Part shown: positions 1-6,621 of the stretch, one piece after another | Layout of the letters: each line of letters starts with the position of its first letter | How positions within the stretch are numbered: position 1 is the first letter of the stretch | Notes under the pieces: model-generated | What the model saw: only the letters and a program-made list of their open reading frames with translations | Told to the model about the DNA's origin: nothing | Databases searched by the model: none | Position numbers and translations under genes: made by a program | Source: Oscillospiraceae bacterium | Lineage (GTDB): Bacteria > Bacillota > Clostridia > Oscillospirales > Ruminococcaceae | Direction of reading: 5' to 3' | Length of the DNA: 64,000 bases | Assembly: GCA_017468365.1 (NCBI GenBank) | Contig: JAFUIS010000018.1 | Location: forward strand, 1-64,000

Positions 1-1
1 C

Positions 2-334
2 ACAGTAAGGTCTATTGAAAGATTATTAAAATCCATCGTCAATGATGAACTCCACATCCCCGTTCACGCTTCAACCCATATGCTCCGCAAAACCTTTGCC
101 TATCACTTCCTGATGGCAGCACCCGACCGCAACAGAGCTCTGGAACTCCTTTCGATGCAGTTAAACCACAGCAGCATCGTTTACACTTTGCGCTACATTG
201 GAATCACGTCGGATGAGATATTGGAAGCTTGTTTCAGGATCAATCTGGGCTTTCCGCCAGTAGATGCAGAAGCAAATATTGATGATAATACTATTCCTTT
301 CAGGAAGCCGTTTTTTCAGAAGAGACGCCTTTAG
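2..334 (+). CDS. tyrosine recombinase / phage integrase, C-terminal part (truncated by window edge)
   Basis: The reading frame is open from the first bases, so the gene starts before the window and only its last 110 residues are visible. They carry the end of a tyrosine recombinase catalytic domain: the H-x-x-R box (HMLR, fragment residues 26-29), then LNHSS supplying the second His/Trp-position histidine, then TLRYIGIT with the candidate nucleophile Tyr. Family members cut and rejoin DNA at attachment sites of phages and integrative elements. The gene converges on the helicase-like gene and overlaps its 3' end by 35 bases. Together with that gene it marks a mobile element whose left part lies outside the window. 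The family call is solid; the element type is unknown. Confidence 0.85.
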   Translation, partial: TVRSIERLLKSIVNDELHIPVHASTHMLRKTFAYHFLMAAPDRNRALELLSMQLNHSSIVYTLRYIGITSDEILEACFRINLGFPPVDAEANIDDNTIPFRKPFFQKRRL

Positions 335-1751
335 AGGCAGAGTGTTCCCAGGGGATAATTTTTAGCTCGAAAGGAACGAACTCTTCAAAATTTAATGCAA
401 GTTCGGTAGGGGAATCAGCGGTTTCGACCTTGAAGTTTTCAATGGTGCCATTATTTTCCATGCTGCACCAGCCGAAAAGATCAACATCGATACCCTTGAT
501 TGTTTTCGCTCTTCCGGAGATAAACTCAACCCAGGCGAGAAAAAGTTCACGCATTCGTTTGCTTGGTATATAAAGATAGATTTCTTCACCGTTTCTTATT
601 GCGGAGCGGAAAATTAATTGAATCATTTCGGTAAGACCGAAGCCGTTATCACAAACGCTGACGCCTTTGCTTTTAAAATAGGTCGATAAAATCGGCCTGG
701 AATATAAATTTATCATATAGGCGACCGCATGCCTGTCCGCGAAATTATTTGTTGCTTTCGCATTACAGGAAATAAAAGAAGTATTATAGCGGCCGCAGGA
801 TACTTTCTCCATAAATTCGGTATAAACCGTCCAGATACAATCGCCGGAGTGGATAACGGTGTTATCAATAAAACGGCGAAGAGCATTGTGCATCATTTTT
901 GATGATTTGTGGTTACGATACCAGGTTTTGCTCAGGGAGCCTTTTCTTGAACCAATATTACCGTTCTTTTTTCCTTTGTCATAGTATATTTTTATTTTGG
1001 GAAGAAAGTCCACGTGTTTTTCGGGTTGCGGAACATTCGTTAATGAATATTTTCCGTTTTCTTCCTTTACATAGTATCTGTCAAAGGTAAAACCTTCTGA
1101 TTTAAAGTAAGCATACGCCGGCTGCAGTTCGAATAAGTGGGTGAGAAGGAAAATCTCATCGAGCTCGTACAAAATGCTTGCGGGGAAAACCTTGAAAATA
1201 TATTTGTTTCCTTCGCTTTCAACGCACTGAACATATCCTTTATAACAATCTTCTTTTAATTTGGAAAAGGCACCGATGTATCCTTTTTCGTTCTGCTCCT
1301 CGGGCTTGGGATCATATATCCAGAAAGCACGATTGTTTTCATCGAACTTTAAATAGTTTTTAAAAATCACAGGATAATCACTGTGGTATTTATCCTCATA
1401 ATCTTCAACTAAAGAGTTTGGTGCTTCGTCAATAATCAGAGTATATCCGTGTAAAAGATCCGAAATATCCTCCATTTGCTGGAAGAAAAGCTGGTGCGTT
1501 GTTACAATATTTTCCCGGTTTTCCAATAAAAACTTAAAAATTTCAGTTTTGTTATGGCTGTCGGGGTTGGGTTCCTTAAAATGAAGCAAAGGACAAGATT
1601 CTTTTACTCTGGGTATTTCGTCGAGTTTGGGAGTTAAGAAAATGAATTTCTTCTTCCGGTTACAGTTTATGTAGCTGAAAATGGCTGTTGTTTTTCCTCC
1701 TCCCATAATTTCGTCTACGATATGAATCTTATTTAGTTTGATTTTGGGCAT
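300..1751 (-). CDS. P-loop NTPase, DEAD/DEAH helicase-like, mobile-element associated
   Basis: A 483-residue protein opens with a Walker A motif (MGGGKTTA, about residues 16-23), followed by THQLF, which resembles motif Ia, and a Walker B/DEAx box (LIIDEAP, about residues 105-111). This is the first RecA-like half of a superfamily 2 helicase. The second half is not obvious by eye, so nucleic-acid unwinding is a family inference and not something seen. The ATG at 1751 is preceded by AAAGGAGG. Transcription probably starts about 230 bases upstream and reads through the structured stretch at 1862-1979. Its neighbour is a tyrosine recombinase, which suggests a phage or integrative element. The exact role is unknown. 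Confidence 0.6.
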   Translation of the reverse strand: MPKIKLNKIHIVDEIMGGGKTTAIFSYINCNRKKKFIFLTPKLDEIPRVKESCPLLHFKEPNPDSHNKTEIFKFLLENRENIVTTHQLFFQQMEDISDLLHGYTLIIDEAPNSLVEDYEDKYHSDYPVIFKNYLKFDENNRAFWIYDPKPEEQNEKGYIGAFSKLKEDCYKGYVQCVESEGNKYIFKVFPASILYELDEIFLLTHLFELQPAYAYFKSEGFTFDRYYVKEENGKYSLTNVPQPEKHVDFLPKIKIYYDKGKKNGNIGSRKGSLSKTWYRNHKSSKMMHNALRRFIDNTVIHSGDCIWTVYTEFMEKVSCGRYNTSFISCNAKATNNFADRHAVAYMINLYSRPILSTYFKSKGVSVCDNGFGLTEMIQLIFRSAIRNGEEIYLYIPSKRMRELFLAWVEFISGRAKTIKGIDVDLFGWCSMENNGTIENFKVETADSPTELALNFEEFVPFELKIIPWEHSASKGVSSEKTAS

Positions 1752-1861
1752 AAAAAGCCTCCTTTAATAATATTTTAATTTCGGAAAAATATTTTCCGAA
1801 AATGTTACAAAAAAGTGCGATTTTTGGCTTAAATAAGCCATTTGTTAAAAATGAAATATAA

Positions 1862-1979
1862 AAGAAAAAAGCATTATTCATAAAAAACAGAAAGAAACTT
1901 CTCAACAGAGAAGCAACCTAAATTGTTTTCTAAGAATAATGCTTTCTACCGACTATGTCATTAGCATGTTTTTCTTTGC
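1862..1979 (-). ncRNA. structured leader or small RNA ending in a terminator-like stem
   Basis: Twelve-base arms at 1934-1945 and 1868-1879 are perfect complements. They enclose a 6-bp hairpin with a 4-base loop (1898-1913). Read on the minus strand, the second arm runs into six T residues, as in an intrinsic terminator. With the promoter at 1986-2013 this predicts either an RNA of about 118 nt or an attenuator in front of the helicase-like gene. No known RNA family was recognised. Confidence 0.45.
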
Positions 1980-1985
1980 ACTATA

Positions 1986-2013
1986 AGTATAGCACAGGTC
2001 GAAGAATAGTCAA
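1986..2013 (-). promoter_or_regulatory. sigma-A type promoter for structured RNA / helicase-like gene
   Basis: On the minus strand, TTGACT (2013-2008) and TATACT (1991-1986) are separated by 16 bases. Transcription would start near 1979 and run toward the helicase-like gene. Confidence 0.6.
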
Positions 2014-2023
2014 CACCTAAATA

Positions 2024-2037
2024 AGAACAAATGTTCG
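2024..2037. promoter_or_regulatory. LexA-like (SOS) operator
   Basis: AGAACAAATGTTCG matches the Gram-positive LexA/DinR consensus CGAACRNRYGTTYC at the GAAC-N4-GTTC core, with both outer bases different. It lies 11 bases upstream of the minus-strand -35 box, so it could place the downstream RNA or gene under DNA-damage control. This is a single site matched by eye. Confidence 0.4.
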
Positions 2038-2040
2038 ACA

Positions 2041-2303
2041 TTTTTTAAACTTTCTGTAAATTATTCCACATGTTTTGAAATAAAAACGACATAGAGCTTT
2101 TGTAAGCGGTGATGTATGGGTGAACAAGAAAATTTCCGTTTATCACCCTGGCCGGTAGGCCGAAAATGCAAAAATAAAACCGCAGCGGCAGCGAGGACAT
2201 TTCGGGAGCATGGTGTGCCGGGCGGTGAATGTCGAATTATTCGGAAAAGCTTGAATATGAATATTTCCCGTGTGCTGGCTTACAATCAAATAACCGTTTT
2301 ATA
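2041..2303. other. intergenic stretch without recognisable gene
   Basis: About 260 bases between the element's promoter region and the AraC gene. A 62-codon plus-strand frame exists (2116-2304), but it has no convincing ribosome binding site and resembles nothing known. The stretch may contain the junction between the mobile element and the chromosome. No attachment repeat could be identified. Confidence 0.4.
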
Positions 2304-2329
2304 AACAAAAAGCTCCCTTTCGGGAGCTT
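2304..2329 (-). terminator. intrinsic terminator of the AraC-family gene
   Basis: AGCTCCC and GGGAGCT pair around a short loop (2311-2328) and are followed on the minus strand by five T residues. The hairpin starts at the stop codon of the AraC gene. Confidence 0.8.
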
Positions 2330-3230
2330 AATTTTTAATTGAGATTTTTCTATATTCAGCCGGGGAACAGCCTATTGCCTTTTTGAACTTGGTAGAAAAA
2401 TAGCTTCCGCTTGAAAAACCGGTTTCGTAACAGATTTCGGTGATAGTTTTGTCGCTTTCGGTAAGAAGAACAGTGGCCGCCTTTATCCGGACTGAATCCA
2501 AATAATCAAAAGGTGTTATGCCCATACTTTCGGAGAACTTGCGGAAGCATTCGCGCCTTGAAATATTGGCTGATTTTGCAATATCGCCGACGGAAATATC
2601 TTCGGTGTAATTTGCTTTTATATAATCGGTCATTTTAGAAACGGTGTAGTTAAAGCCACGAAGATCCGGAGCTTTCTGCAAATCGTTATTATCATGCAAA
2701 AGGCAGATTTCTCTTGCAAGCATTTCCCGGACGAAAAATTCGCTGTATTCGGTTTCCGGAACCTTTATTTCAAAAAGCCTTTTCATGTTATCAAGAAAAA
2801 CAGAATGCCATCCGGTGTTTTGAGAAAATTTTACGAAGCGGAGATTTTCGCTTTTTATGACCGGTTCAACGTATTTTTTGAAAAGAAAGTTTTCGCTTTC
2901 GCTTCCGGTGATGAAAGAAGAATCAAAAACCGCAGTGAGAAATTCGGATTCCTCATTTTCGATTTTTGTGTAGCCATGGAACATTTCCGAATTTACAAAA
3001 AGCCCTTCACCTTTTTCAAGAATCATTTCAACGTCGTCTACAAAAGCTTTGACTCTGCCTTTGGTGACAAGGGTAATTTCAAATTCCCTGTGCCAATGAA
3101 GAGGAACTTTTTCGCCGGTATAAGCGGAAATATCAGAAAAATAGAGCGCATAGGGAAGGCCTTCTGTCGTATGAAGGTCATATTCATAAAGGCTTTTTCC
3201 CATTTTTATTTCTTTGATTATCCTGAACAA
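2328..3230 (-). CDS. AraC-family transcriptional regulator
   Basis: The protein has an N-terminal cupin-like sensing domain (HWHREFEITLV region) and a C-terminal pair of helix-turn-helix motifs (ISVGDIAKSANISRR, then TITEICYETGFSSGSYFS) ending in the family signature KKAIGCSPAEYRK. Such proteins sense sugars or related small molecules and regulate adjacent catabolic genes. The start is uncertain. The only good ribosome binding site (AAAGGAG, 3246-3240) lies 9 bases before a TTG at 3230, which is chosen here; an ATG at 3203 and an upstream ATG at 3272 are alternatives. It is transcribed divergently from the two dehydrogenase genes, which are its most likely targets. The inducer is unknown. Confidence 0.85.
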   Translation of the reverse strand: MFRIIKEIKMGKSLYEYDLHTTEGLPYALYFSDISAYTGEKVPLHWHREFEITLVTKGRVKAFVDDVEMILEKGEGLFVNSEMFHGYTKIENEESEFLTAVFDSSFITGSESENFLFKKYVEPVIKSENLRFVKFSQNTGWHSVFLDNMKRLFEIKVPETEYSEFFVREMLAREICLLHDNNDLQKAPDLRGFNYTVSKMTDYIKANYTEDISVGDIAKSANISRRECFRKFSESMGITPFDYLDSVRIKAATVLLTESDKTITEICYETGFSSGSYFSTKFKKAIGCSPAEYRKISIKN

Positions 3231-3287
3231 AGCAAAAAACTCCTTTGGCACTATTTCTAAAAAATATGGCATAGTTTTAGTATTGTT

Positions 3288-3319
3288 AAAATTATATCAT
3301 GGTTATAATTTTATTGCAA
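3288..3319. promoter_or_regulatory. divergent promoter region with inverted repeat
   Basis: Nine-base arms (3288-3296 and 3304-3312) are perfect complements around a 7-base spacer. The minus-strand -10 (TATAAT, 3296-3291) lies in one arm, with TTGCAA 17 bases upstream at 3319-3314. A plus-strand TATAAT (3304-3309) lies in the other arm. A protein bound here could control both directions. Confidence 0.5.
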
Positions 3320-3349
3320 ACCAAAATTTGAACAAGGAGAGAAATGATT

Positions 3350-4429
3350 ATGAAAAAAGTAATTATCGCACCCAGCACCTATATCCAGGGCAACGGCGAA
3401 ATCAAAAATCTTGCAGAACATTTTCTTAAACTCGGAAGCAAAAAAGCATATATTATTGCTGATGCTTTCATCAAAAATAAATATGAAAAAGAAATCATCT
3501 CCAGTTTTGAAGAAAAAGGCACCGCTTATGAGCTCGTTGCCTGCAGCGGCGAATGCTGTGATGATGAAATCAATAAACACATTGAAGCCCTCGGTGAATC
3601 TGACGTTGTAATCGGTATCGGCGGAGGCAAAACCATCGATACTTCCAAAGCAGTCGCATATTTCAAAAATGTTCCGGTAATCATTGTTCCCACTGCCGCA
3701 TCCACTGATGCACCCTGCAGCAGACTTTCCGTAATCTATACCAACGAAGGAACTGTTGACAGATATCTCTTCCTCAAAGCAAATCCGGATCTTGTTCTTA
3801 TGGATCTTGACATTATTGCAAACGCACCCGCAAGATTCCTTGTTTCCGGTATGGGCGATGCAATGGCAACCTATTACGAAGCAATGGCTTCCAACCGCAC
3901 CGGTTCCCTTGTTATGGCTGGCGGATATGCTTCCAAAACCGCTCTCGCAATCGCAAAACTCTGCCGCGACACCCTTCTTGAAGACGGCGTTAAAGCAAAA
4001 CTTGCCGCAGAAAACCATGTCTGCAGCGAAGCTTTTGAAAACATTGTTGAAGCAAACACCTATCTTTCCGGTATCGGTTTTGAAAGCGGCGGCGTTGCAG
4101 CTTCCCATTCCGTACATAACGGCCTTTGCACTCTTGAAGCATGCCATCATTTCTATCATGGCGAAAAAGTTGCGTTTGGCGTAGTCTGCCAGCTTATGAT
4201 GGAAAACAACCCAGACCTTGACCTCATCATTAAATTCTTCAAGAGCGTAGGCCTACCTGTATGCCTTAAAGATTTCGGCATAGAAAACATCACCGATGAA
4301 GAACTTATGCAGGTTGCGGAAACCGCGGTTGCACCCGGCGAAACTATTCACGCAATGTATATGCCTCTCAGTCCCAAATACGTTTTTGATGTAATCAAAG
4401 CGGCAGACGCATACGCAAGCAAATTTTGA
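3350..4429 (+). CDS. gldA: glycerol dehydrogenase-type iron/zinc-dependent alcohol dehydrogenase
   Basis: A 359-residue member of the metal-dependent (type III) alcohol dehydrogenases, closest by motif to NAD-dependent glycerol dehydrogenase, which oxidises glycerol to dihydroxyacetone. Visible are the NAD-binding GIGGGKTIDTSKAV, the substrate segment PTAASTDAPCSRLSVIYT, and the metal ligands in GMGDA (Asp), SHSVHN (His) and FYHGEKVAFG (His). The length is normal for the family. AAGGAG stands 10 bases before the ATG at 3350; an ATG at 3344 is only 4 bases away and is less likely. It is followed after 21 bases by a second dehydrogenase, probably in one operon under the divergent AraC regulator. 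The true substrate could be another polyol. Confidence 0.85.
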   Translation: MKKVIIAPSTYIQGNGEIKNLAEHFLKLGSKKAYIIADAFIKNKYEKEIISSFEEKGTAYELVACSGECCDDEINKHIEALGESDVVIGIGGGKTIDTSKAVAYFKNVPVIIVPTAASTDAPCSRLSVIYTNEGTVDRYLFLKANPDLVLMDLDIIANAPARFLVSGMGDAMATYYEAMASNRTGSLVMAGGYASKTALAIAKLCRDTLLEDGVKAKLAAENHVCSEAFENIVEANTYLSGIGFESGGVAASHSVHNGLCTLEACHHFYHGEKVAFGVVCQLMMENNPDLDLIIKFFKSVGLPVCLKDFGIENITDEELMQVAETAVAPGETIHAMYMPLSPKYVFDVIKAADAYASKF

Positions 4430-4450
4430 TTTCAGAAGGAGAAATATCAG

Positions 4451-5488
4451 ATGAAAGCAGCAATTTACCACGGAATCGAAAATGTAACCGTTGAAGAAGT
4501 CGCAATGCCCGAATGCGGCGATTATGATGTTATTATCAAAAATGTAAAATCTGGTATCTGCGGAACCGATATCGGCGCATATTATAACGGCGGCGAAGCA
4601 GCAGGAATTTTCCCGGAACATCAGTTCGGTCATGAAATGGCAAGCGTTGTCTATAAAGTAGGCGCAAAAGTTGACCCGGAAATCAAAGAGGGCATGAGAG
4701 TTTTCCTTAACCCCTGTCTTTCCAAACGTCCTGATTGCGGACTTTCCATTCTTGAAATCTGCGATGAATGCGGAGCATTTTCCCAGTATGTTCAGGTTCA
4801 GGACGCAAAACTCCATTACAACCTTTTCCCGCTTCCCGAAAACGTAAGTTTCAACGAAGCCGCACTTATCGAACCTTTCGCAGTAGGTATGCACGGCGTA
4901 AACATGGGCAAAGCAAACTATTCCGACAGAGTTGTTATCTACGGCGCAGGCATGATAGGTCTTTGCACTCTTGCAGCCTGCCAGAGCAAAGGAATCAAAG
5001 AAGTCGTTGTAGTTGACATCAACGAATGGCGTCTTAAAAAAGCGGAAGAAATGGGCGCAATCCCTTTCAATGCAGCGAAAGGCAACCTTAAAGAATTTCT
5101 TCAGGAAAAATTCGGCGCAGATATTAAGAGCGCAGCAGGCCAGAGCGCTGTTGACATCGACCTTTATATCGATACCGCAGGTACTAAGACCATTATTCCC
5201 GAAGTTCTCGGCATGGCAAAGAATCGTTCCAGACTCGTTATCGTTGCGCTTTACCATCACGACGTAACCATCAATCCTTATCAGATCCTCGGTGCCGAAA
5301 TGGATGTAGTCGGTTCCTTCGCATACGCAAACAGCGATATCGAAGAAGTTATCGAAGCTCTTCATGCAAAATCCACTCCTGTTGAGCAGATCATCACCCA
5401 TCATTTCACTCTTGATCAGATCAACGATGCCTTCACCCAGGCAAGAGACGCAAACTGCGCTCTTAAAGTTGTTATTGACCACGAATAA
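4451..5488 (+). CDS. zinc-dependent medium-chain alcohol/polyol dehydrogenase
   Basis: A 345-residue medium-chain dehydrogenase. Catalytic zinc ligands are seen in GICGTD (Cys37), FGHE (His and Glu) and ALIEPFAVG (Glu). The NAD-binding Rossmann motif is YGAGMIGL (about residue 164). The lobe that normally binds a structural zinc has four cysteines (NPCLSKRPDCG, EICDECG), but their spacing differs from the usual C-x2-C-x2-C-x7-C, so that site may be altered or absent. The fold suits sorbitol, butanediol or threonine dehydrogenase-like activity; the substrate cannot be read from sequence. AGAAGGAG precedes the start. Pairing with the glycerol dehydrogenase-type gene suggests two sequential oxidoreductions of a polyol. 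Confidence 0.8.
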   Translation: MKAAIYHGIENVTVEEVAMPECGDYDVIIKNVKSGICGTDIGAYYNGGEAAGIFPEHQFGHEMASVVYKVGAKVDPEIKEGMRVFLNPCLSKRPDCGLSILEICDECGAFSQYVQVQDAKLHYNLFPLPENVSFNEAALIEPFAVGMHGVNMGKANYSDRVVIYGAGMIGLCTLAACQSKGIKEVVVVDINEWRLKKAEEMGAIPFNAAKGNLKEFLQEKFGADIKSAAGQSAVDIDLYIDTAGTKTIIPEVLGMAKNRSRLVIVALYHHDVTINPYQILGAEMDVVGSFAYANSDIEEVIEALHAKSTPVEQIITHHFTLDQINDAFTQARDANCALKVVIDHE

Positions 5489-5520
5489 TTCTGTTTCTGC
5501 GAAATACCCCCAATAAGGCA

Positions 5521-5553
5521 AAAAGCGGTGCTCAAAATGAGCACCGCTTTTTG
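5521..5553. terminator. bidirectional intrinsic terminator
   Basis: A 13-bp perfect stem (5521-5533 with 5539-5551) has a 5-base loop and is flanked by A and T runs on both sides. It serves the dehydrogenase operon (+) and the 35-residue gene (-). The stem contains GGTGCTC/GAGCACC, the word that is over-represented in this window. Confidence 0.85.
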
Positions 5554-5661
5554 TTATCCTTGATAGTGGATTGAACCGCTGTGACTGTAATGGTGCGGAG
5601 CAAAAGCTTTGCGGTGATAGGGGCGGCGATAGGTTTTGTAAAGTGCGTTTTTGTTTTTCAT
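5554..5661 (-). CDS. small basic His/Tyr-rich protein, 35 residues
   Basis: A short frame starts at ATG 5661, eight bases after GGAGA, and stops just before a strong terminator. The product is rich in Lys, Arg, His and Tyr (for example YKTYRRPYHRK and HHYSHS). It has no membrane segment and resembles no family I recognise. A good ribosome binding site, defined ends and a dedicated terminator support a real gene. It could bind nucleic acid or metal, but that is only a guess from composition. Confidence 0.45.
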   Translation of the reverse strand: MKNKNALYKTYRRPYHRKAFAPHHYSHSGSIHYQG

Positions 5662-5696
5662 AGAAAATTTCTCCGTTATAAATAAATTTTTGCAAC

Positions 5697-5720
5697 AAAA
5701 AAGCTCCCTTTTCGGGAGCG
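5697..5720 (-). terminator. intrinsic terminator
   Basis: GCTCCC pairs with GGGAGC around a short loop, followed on the minus strand by six T residues. It ends the small zinc-ribbon gene. The sequence is nearly the same as the terminator at 2304-2329. Confidence 0.75.
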
Positions 5721-5748
5721 GGTTTAATAGGGTGGGGGTGGTTTTACA

Positions 5749-5926
5749 TTATAGGAAACGCTTCGGACATTTTACCATTACGCAGCCATAGGCGCCGTGA
5801 GTTATATCGGATTTGGAAAAGGTGATTTCTTTTCTGCATTCCTCACACTCGGCGCGATAGGACTGTTTCGGTTCGTCGCTGTGGCTGTCCTTTGTGGGTT
5901 TGAGTTTTGCTGTAAGTTTTTTTCAT
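5749..5926 (-). pseudogene. small zinc-ribbon protein with a frame break in a 7-base A run
   Basis: ATG at 5926 has a perfect ribosome binding site (GGAGG, 6 bases away). After a run of seven A residues (complement of 5917-5923), the frame that makes sense is shifted by one. With six A residues the product would be 58 residues, MKKLTAKLKP... leading to a zinc-ribbon-like part with CEEC and a later Cys pair (YGCVMVKC). As written, the gene is interrupted within five codons. Causes could be a sequencing error, a true mutation, or transcriptional slippage on the A run. No function is assigned. Confidence 0.5.
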
Positions 5927-6126
5927 TTTTGTCCTCCATAAAAGGTTAAAGGGTTTAAGGTCGGTTGCATCATTTCCTTTGGAGTAGGATTAAATTATAT
6001 CATATTTTGAATATAAGTTGGCGCCGGTATATGAACAATTCCGTTTTTTTGCCAAACACGTTTTCGTGTCCATGTAATGGCTTCACCGTAAGGTGAATTC
6101 GGCGAAAAAACATTCTTTTTCAGCAT

Positions 6127-6200
6127 AGACTATAAATTTAGTCTTGACAAGACTAAAAAAATAGTCTATATTAAAATCAGCAAGACTAAAACAATAGTCC
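6127..6200 (+). promoter_or_regulatory. promoter with three BlaI-type operators (AGACTA-N6-TAGTCT)
   Basis: TTGACA (6144-6149) and TATATT (6167-6172) are separated by 17 bases. Dyads AGACTA-N6-TAGTCT occur at 6127-6144, 6150-6167 and, with one mismatch, 6183-6200. They overlap the -35 and -10 and lie just before the repressor's ribosome binding site, the layout expected for BlaI autoregulation. Confidence 0.85.
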
Positions 6201-6216
6201 GAAGGAGGATTTACAT

Positions 6217-6585
6217 ATGAAAGAGAAGAAAGAAAAACTCAATAACTCCCAGGTAAAGGTCATGCAGCTTCTTTGGGAAACCGGCGCAACCACCGCAAAA
6301 AATCTTTGTTTAATGGCGGCGGAGCGTTATGAATGGAACAAAAATACCACCTATACCATAATAAAATCTCTTGTTGAAATCGGTGCCGTTGAACGCAGCG
6401 AACCGGATTTTCTCTGTACTCCGGTTCTTTCACTTGAGGAAGTCCGCAGAACCGAAACAAAGGGTCTTGTGGATAAATTCTTCCATGGCTCCGCAAGCGC
6501 ATTTTTCTCCGCGTTTCTCGAAGATGAAAGCATCTCTTCCGAGGAACTGGAAGCCCTTAAAAAAATCATCAACGAAAAGAAATAA
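6217..6585 (+). CDS. BlaI/MecI-family repressor 1
   Basis: A 122-residue winged-helix repressor with family motifs LNNSQVKVMQLLWE and NTTYTIIKSLVEIGAVER. In known systems such a dimer sits on dyads at its own promoter and is removed when the partner membrane protease is activated. GGAGG precedes the ATG. The partner M56 protease gene starts 36 bases downstream. The three dyads just upstream are almost certainly its binding sites. The regulated signal is not known: no beta-lactamase lies nearby. Confidence 0.9.
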   Translation: MKEKKEKLNNSQVKVMQLLWETGATTAKNLCLMAAERYEWNKNTTYTIIKSLVEIGAVERSEPDFLCTPVLSLEEVRRTETKGLVDKFFHGSASAFFSAFLEDESISSEELEALKKIINEKK

Positions 6586-6621
6586 ATCACTTTTTAACTT
6601 AAGAAACGAGGTGATTTTATT

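Noticed and set aside
1862..1979. Idea that the closed-stem RNA is a retron or group II intron fragment
   Set aside because: No reverse transcriptase and no domain V-like hairpin; the structure is fully explained as leader plus terminator.
2116..2304. 62-codon frame between the mobile element and araC
   Set aside because: No ribosome binding site and no resemblance to any protein.
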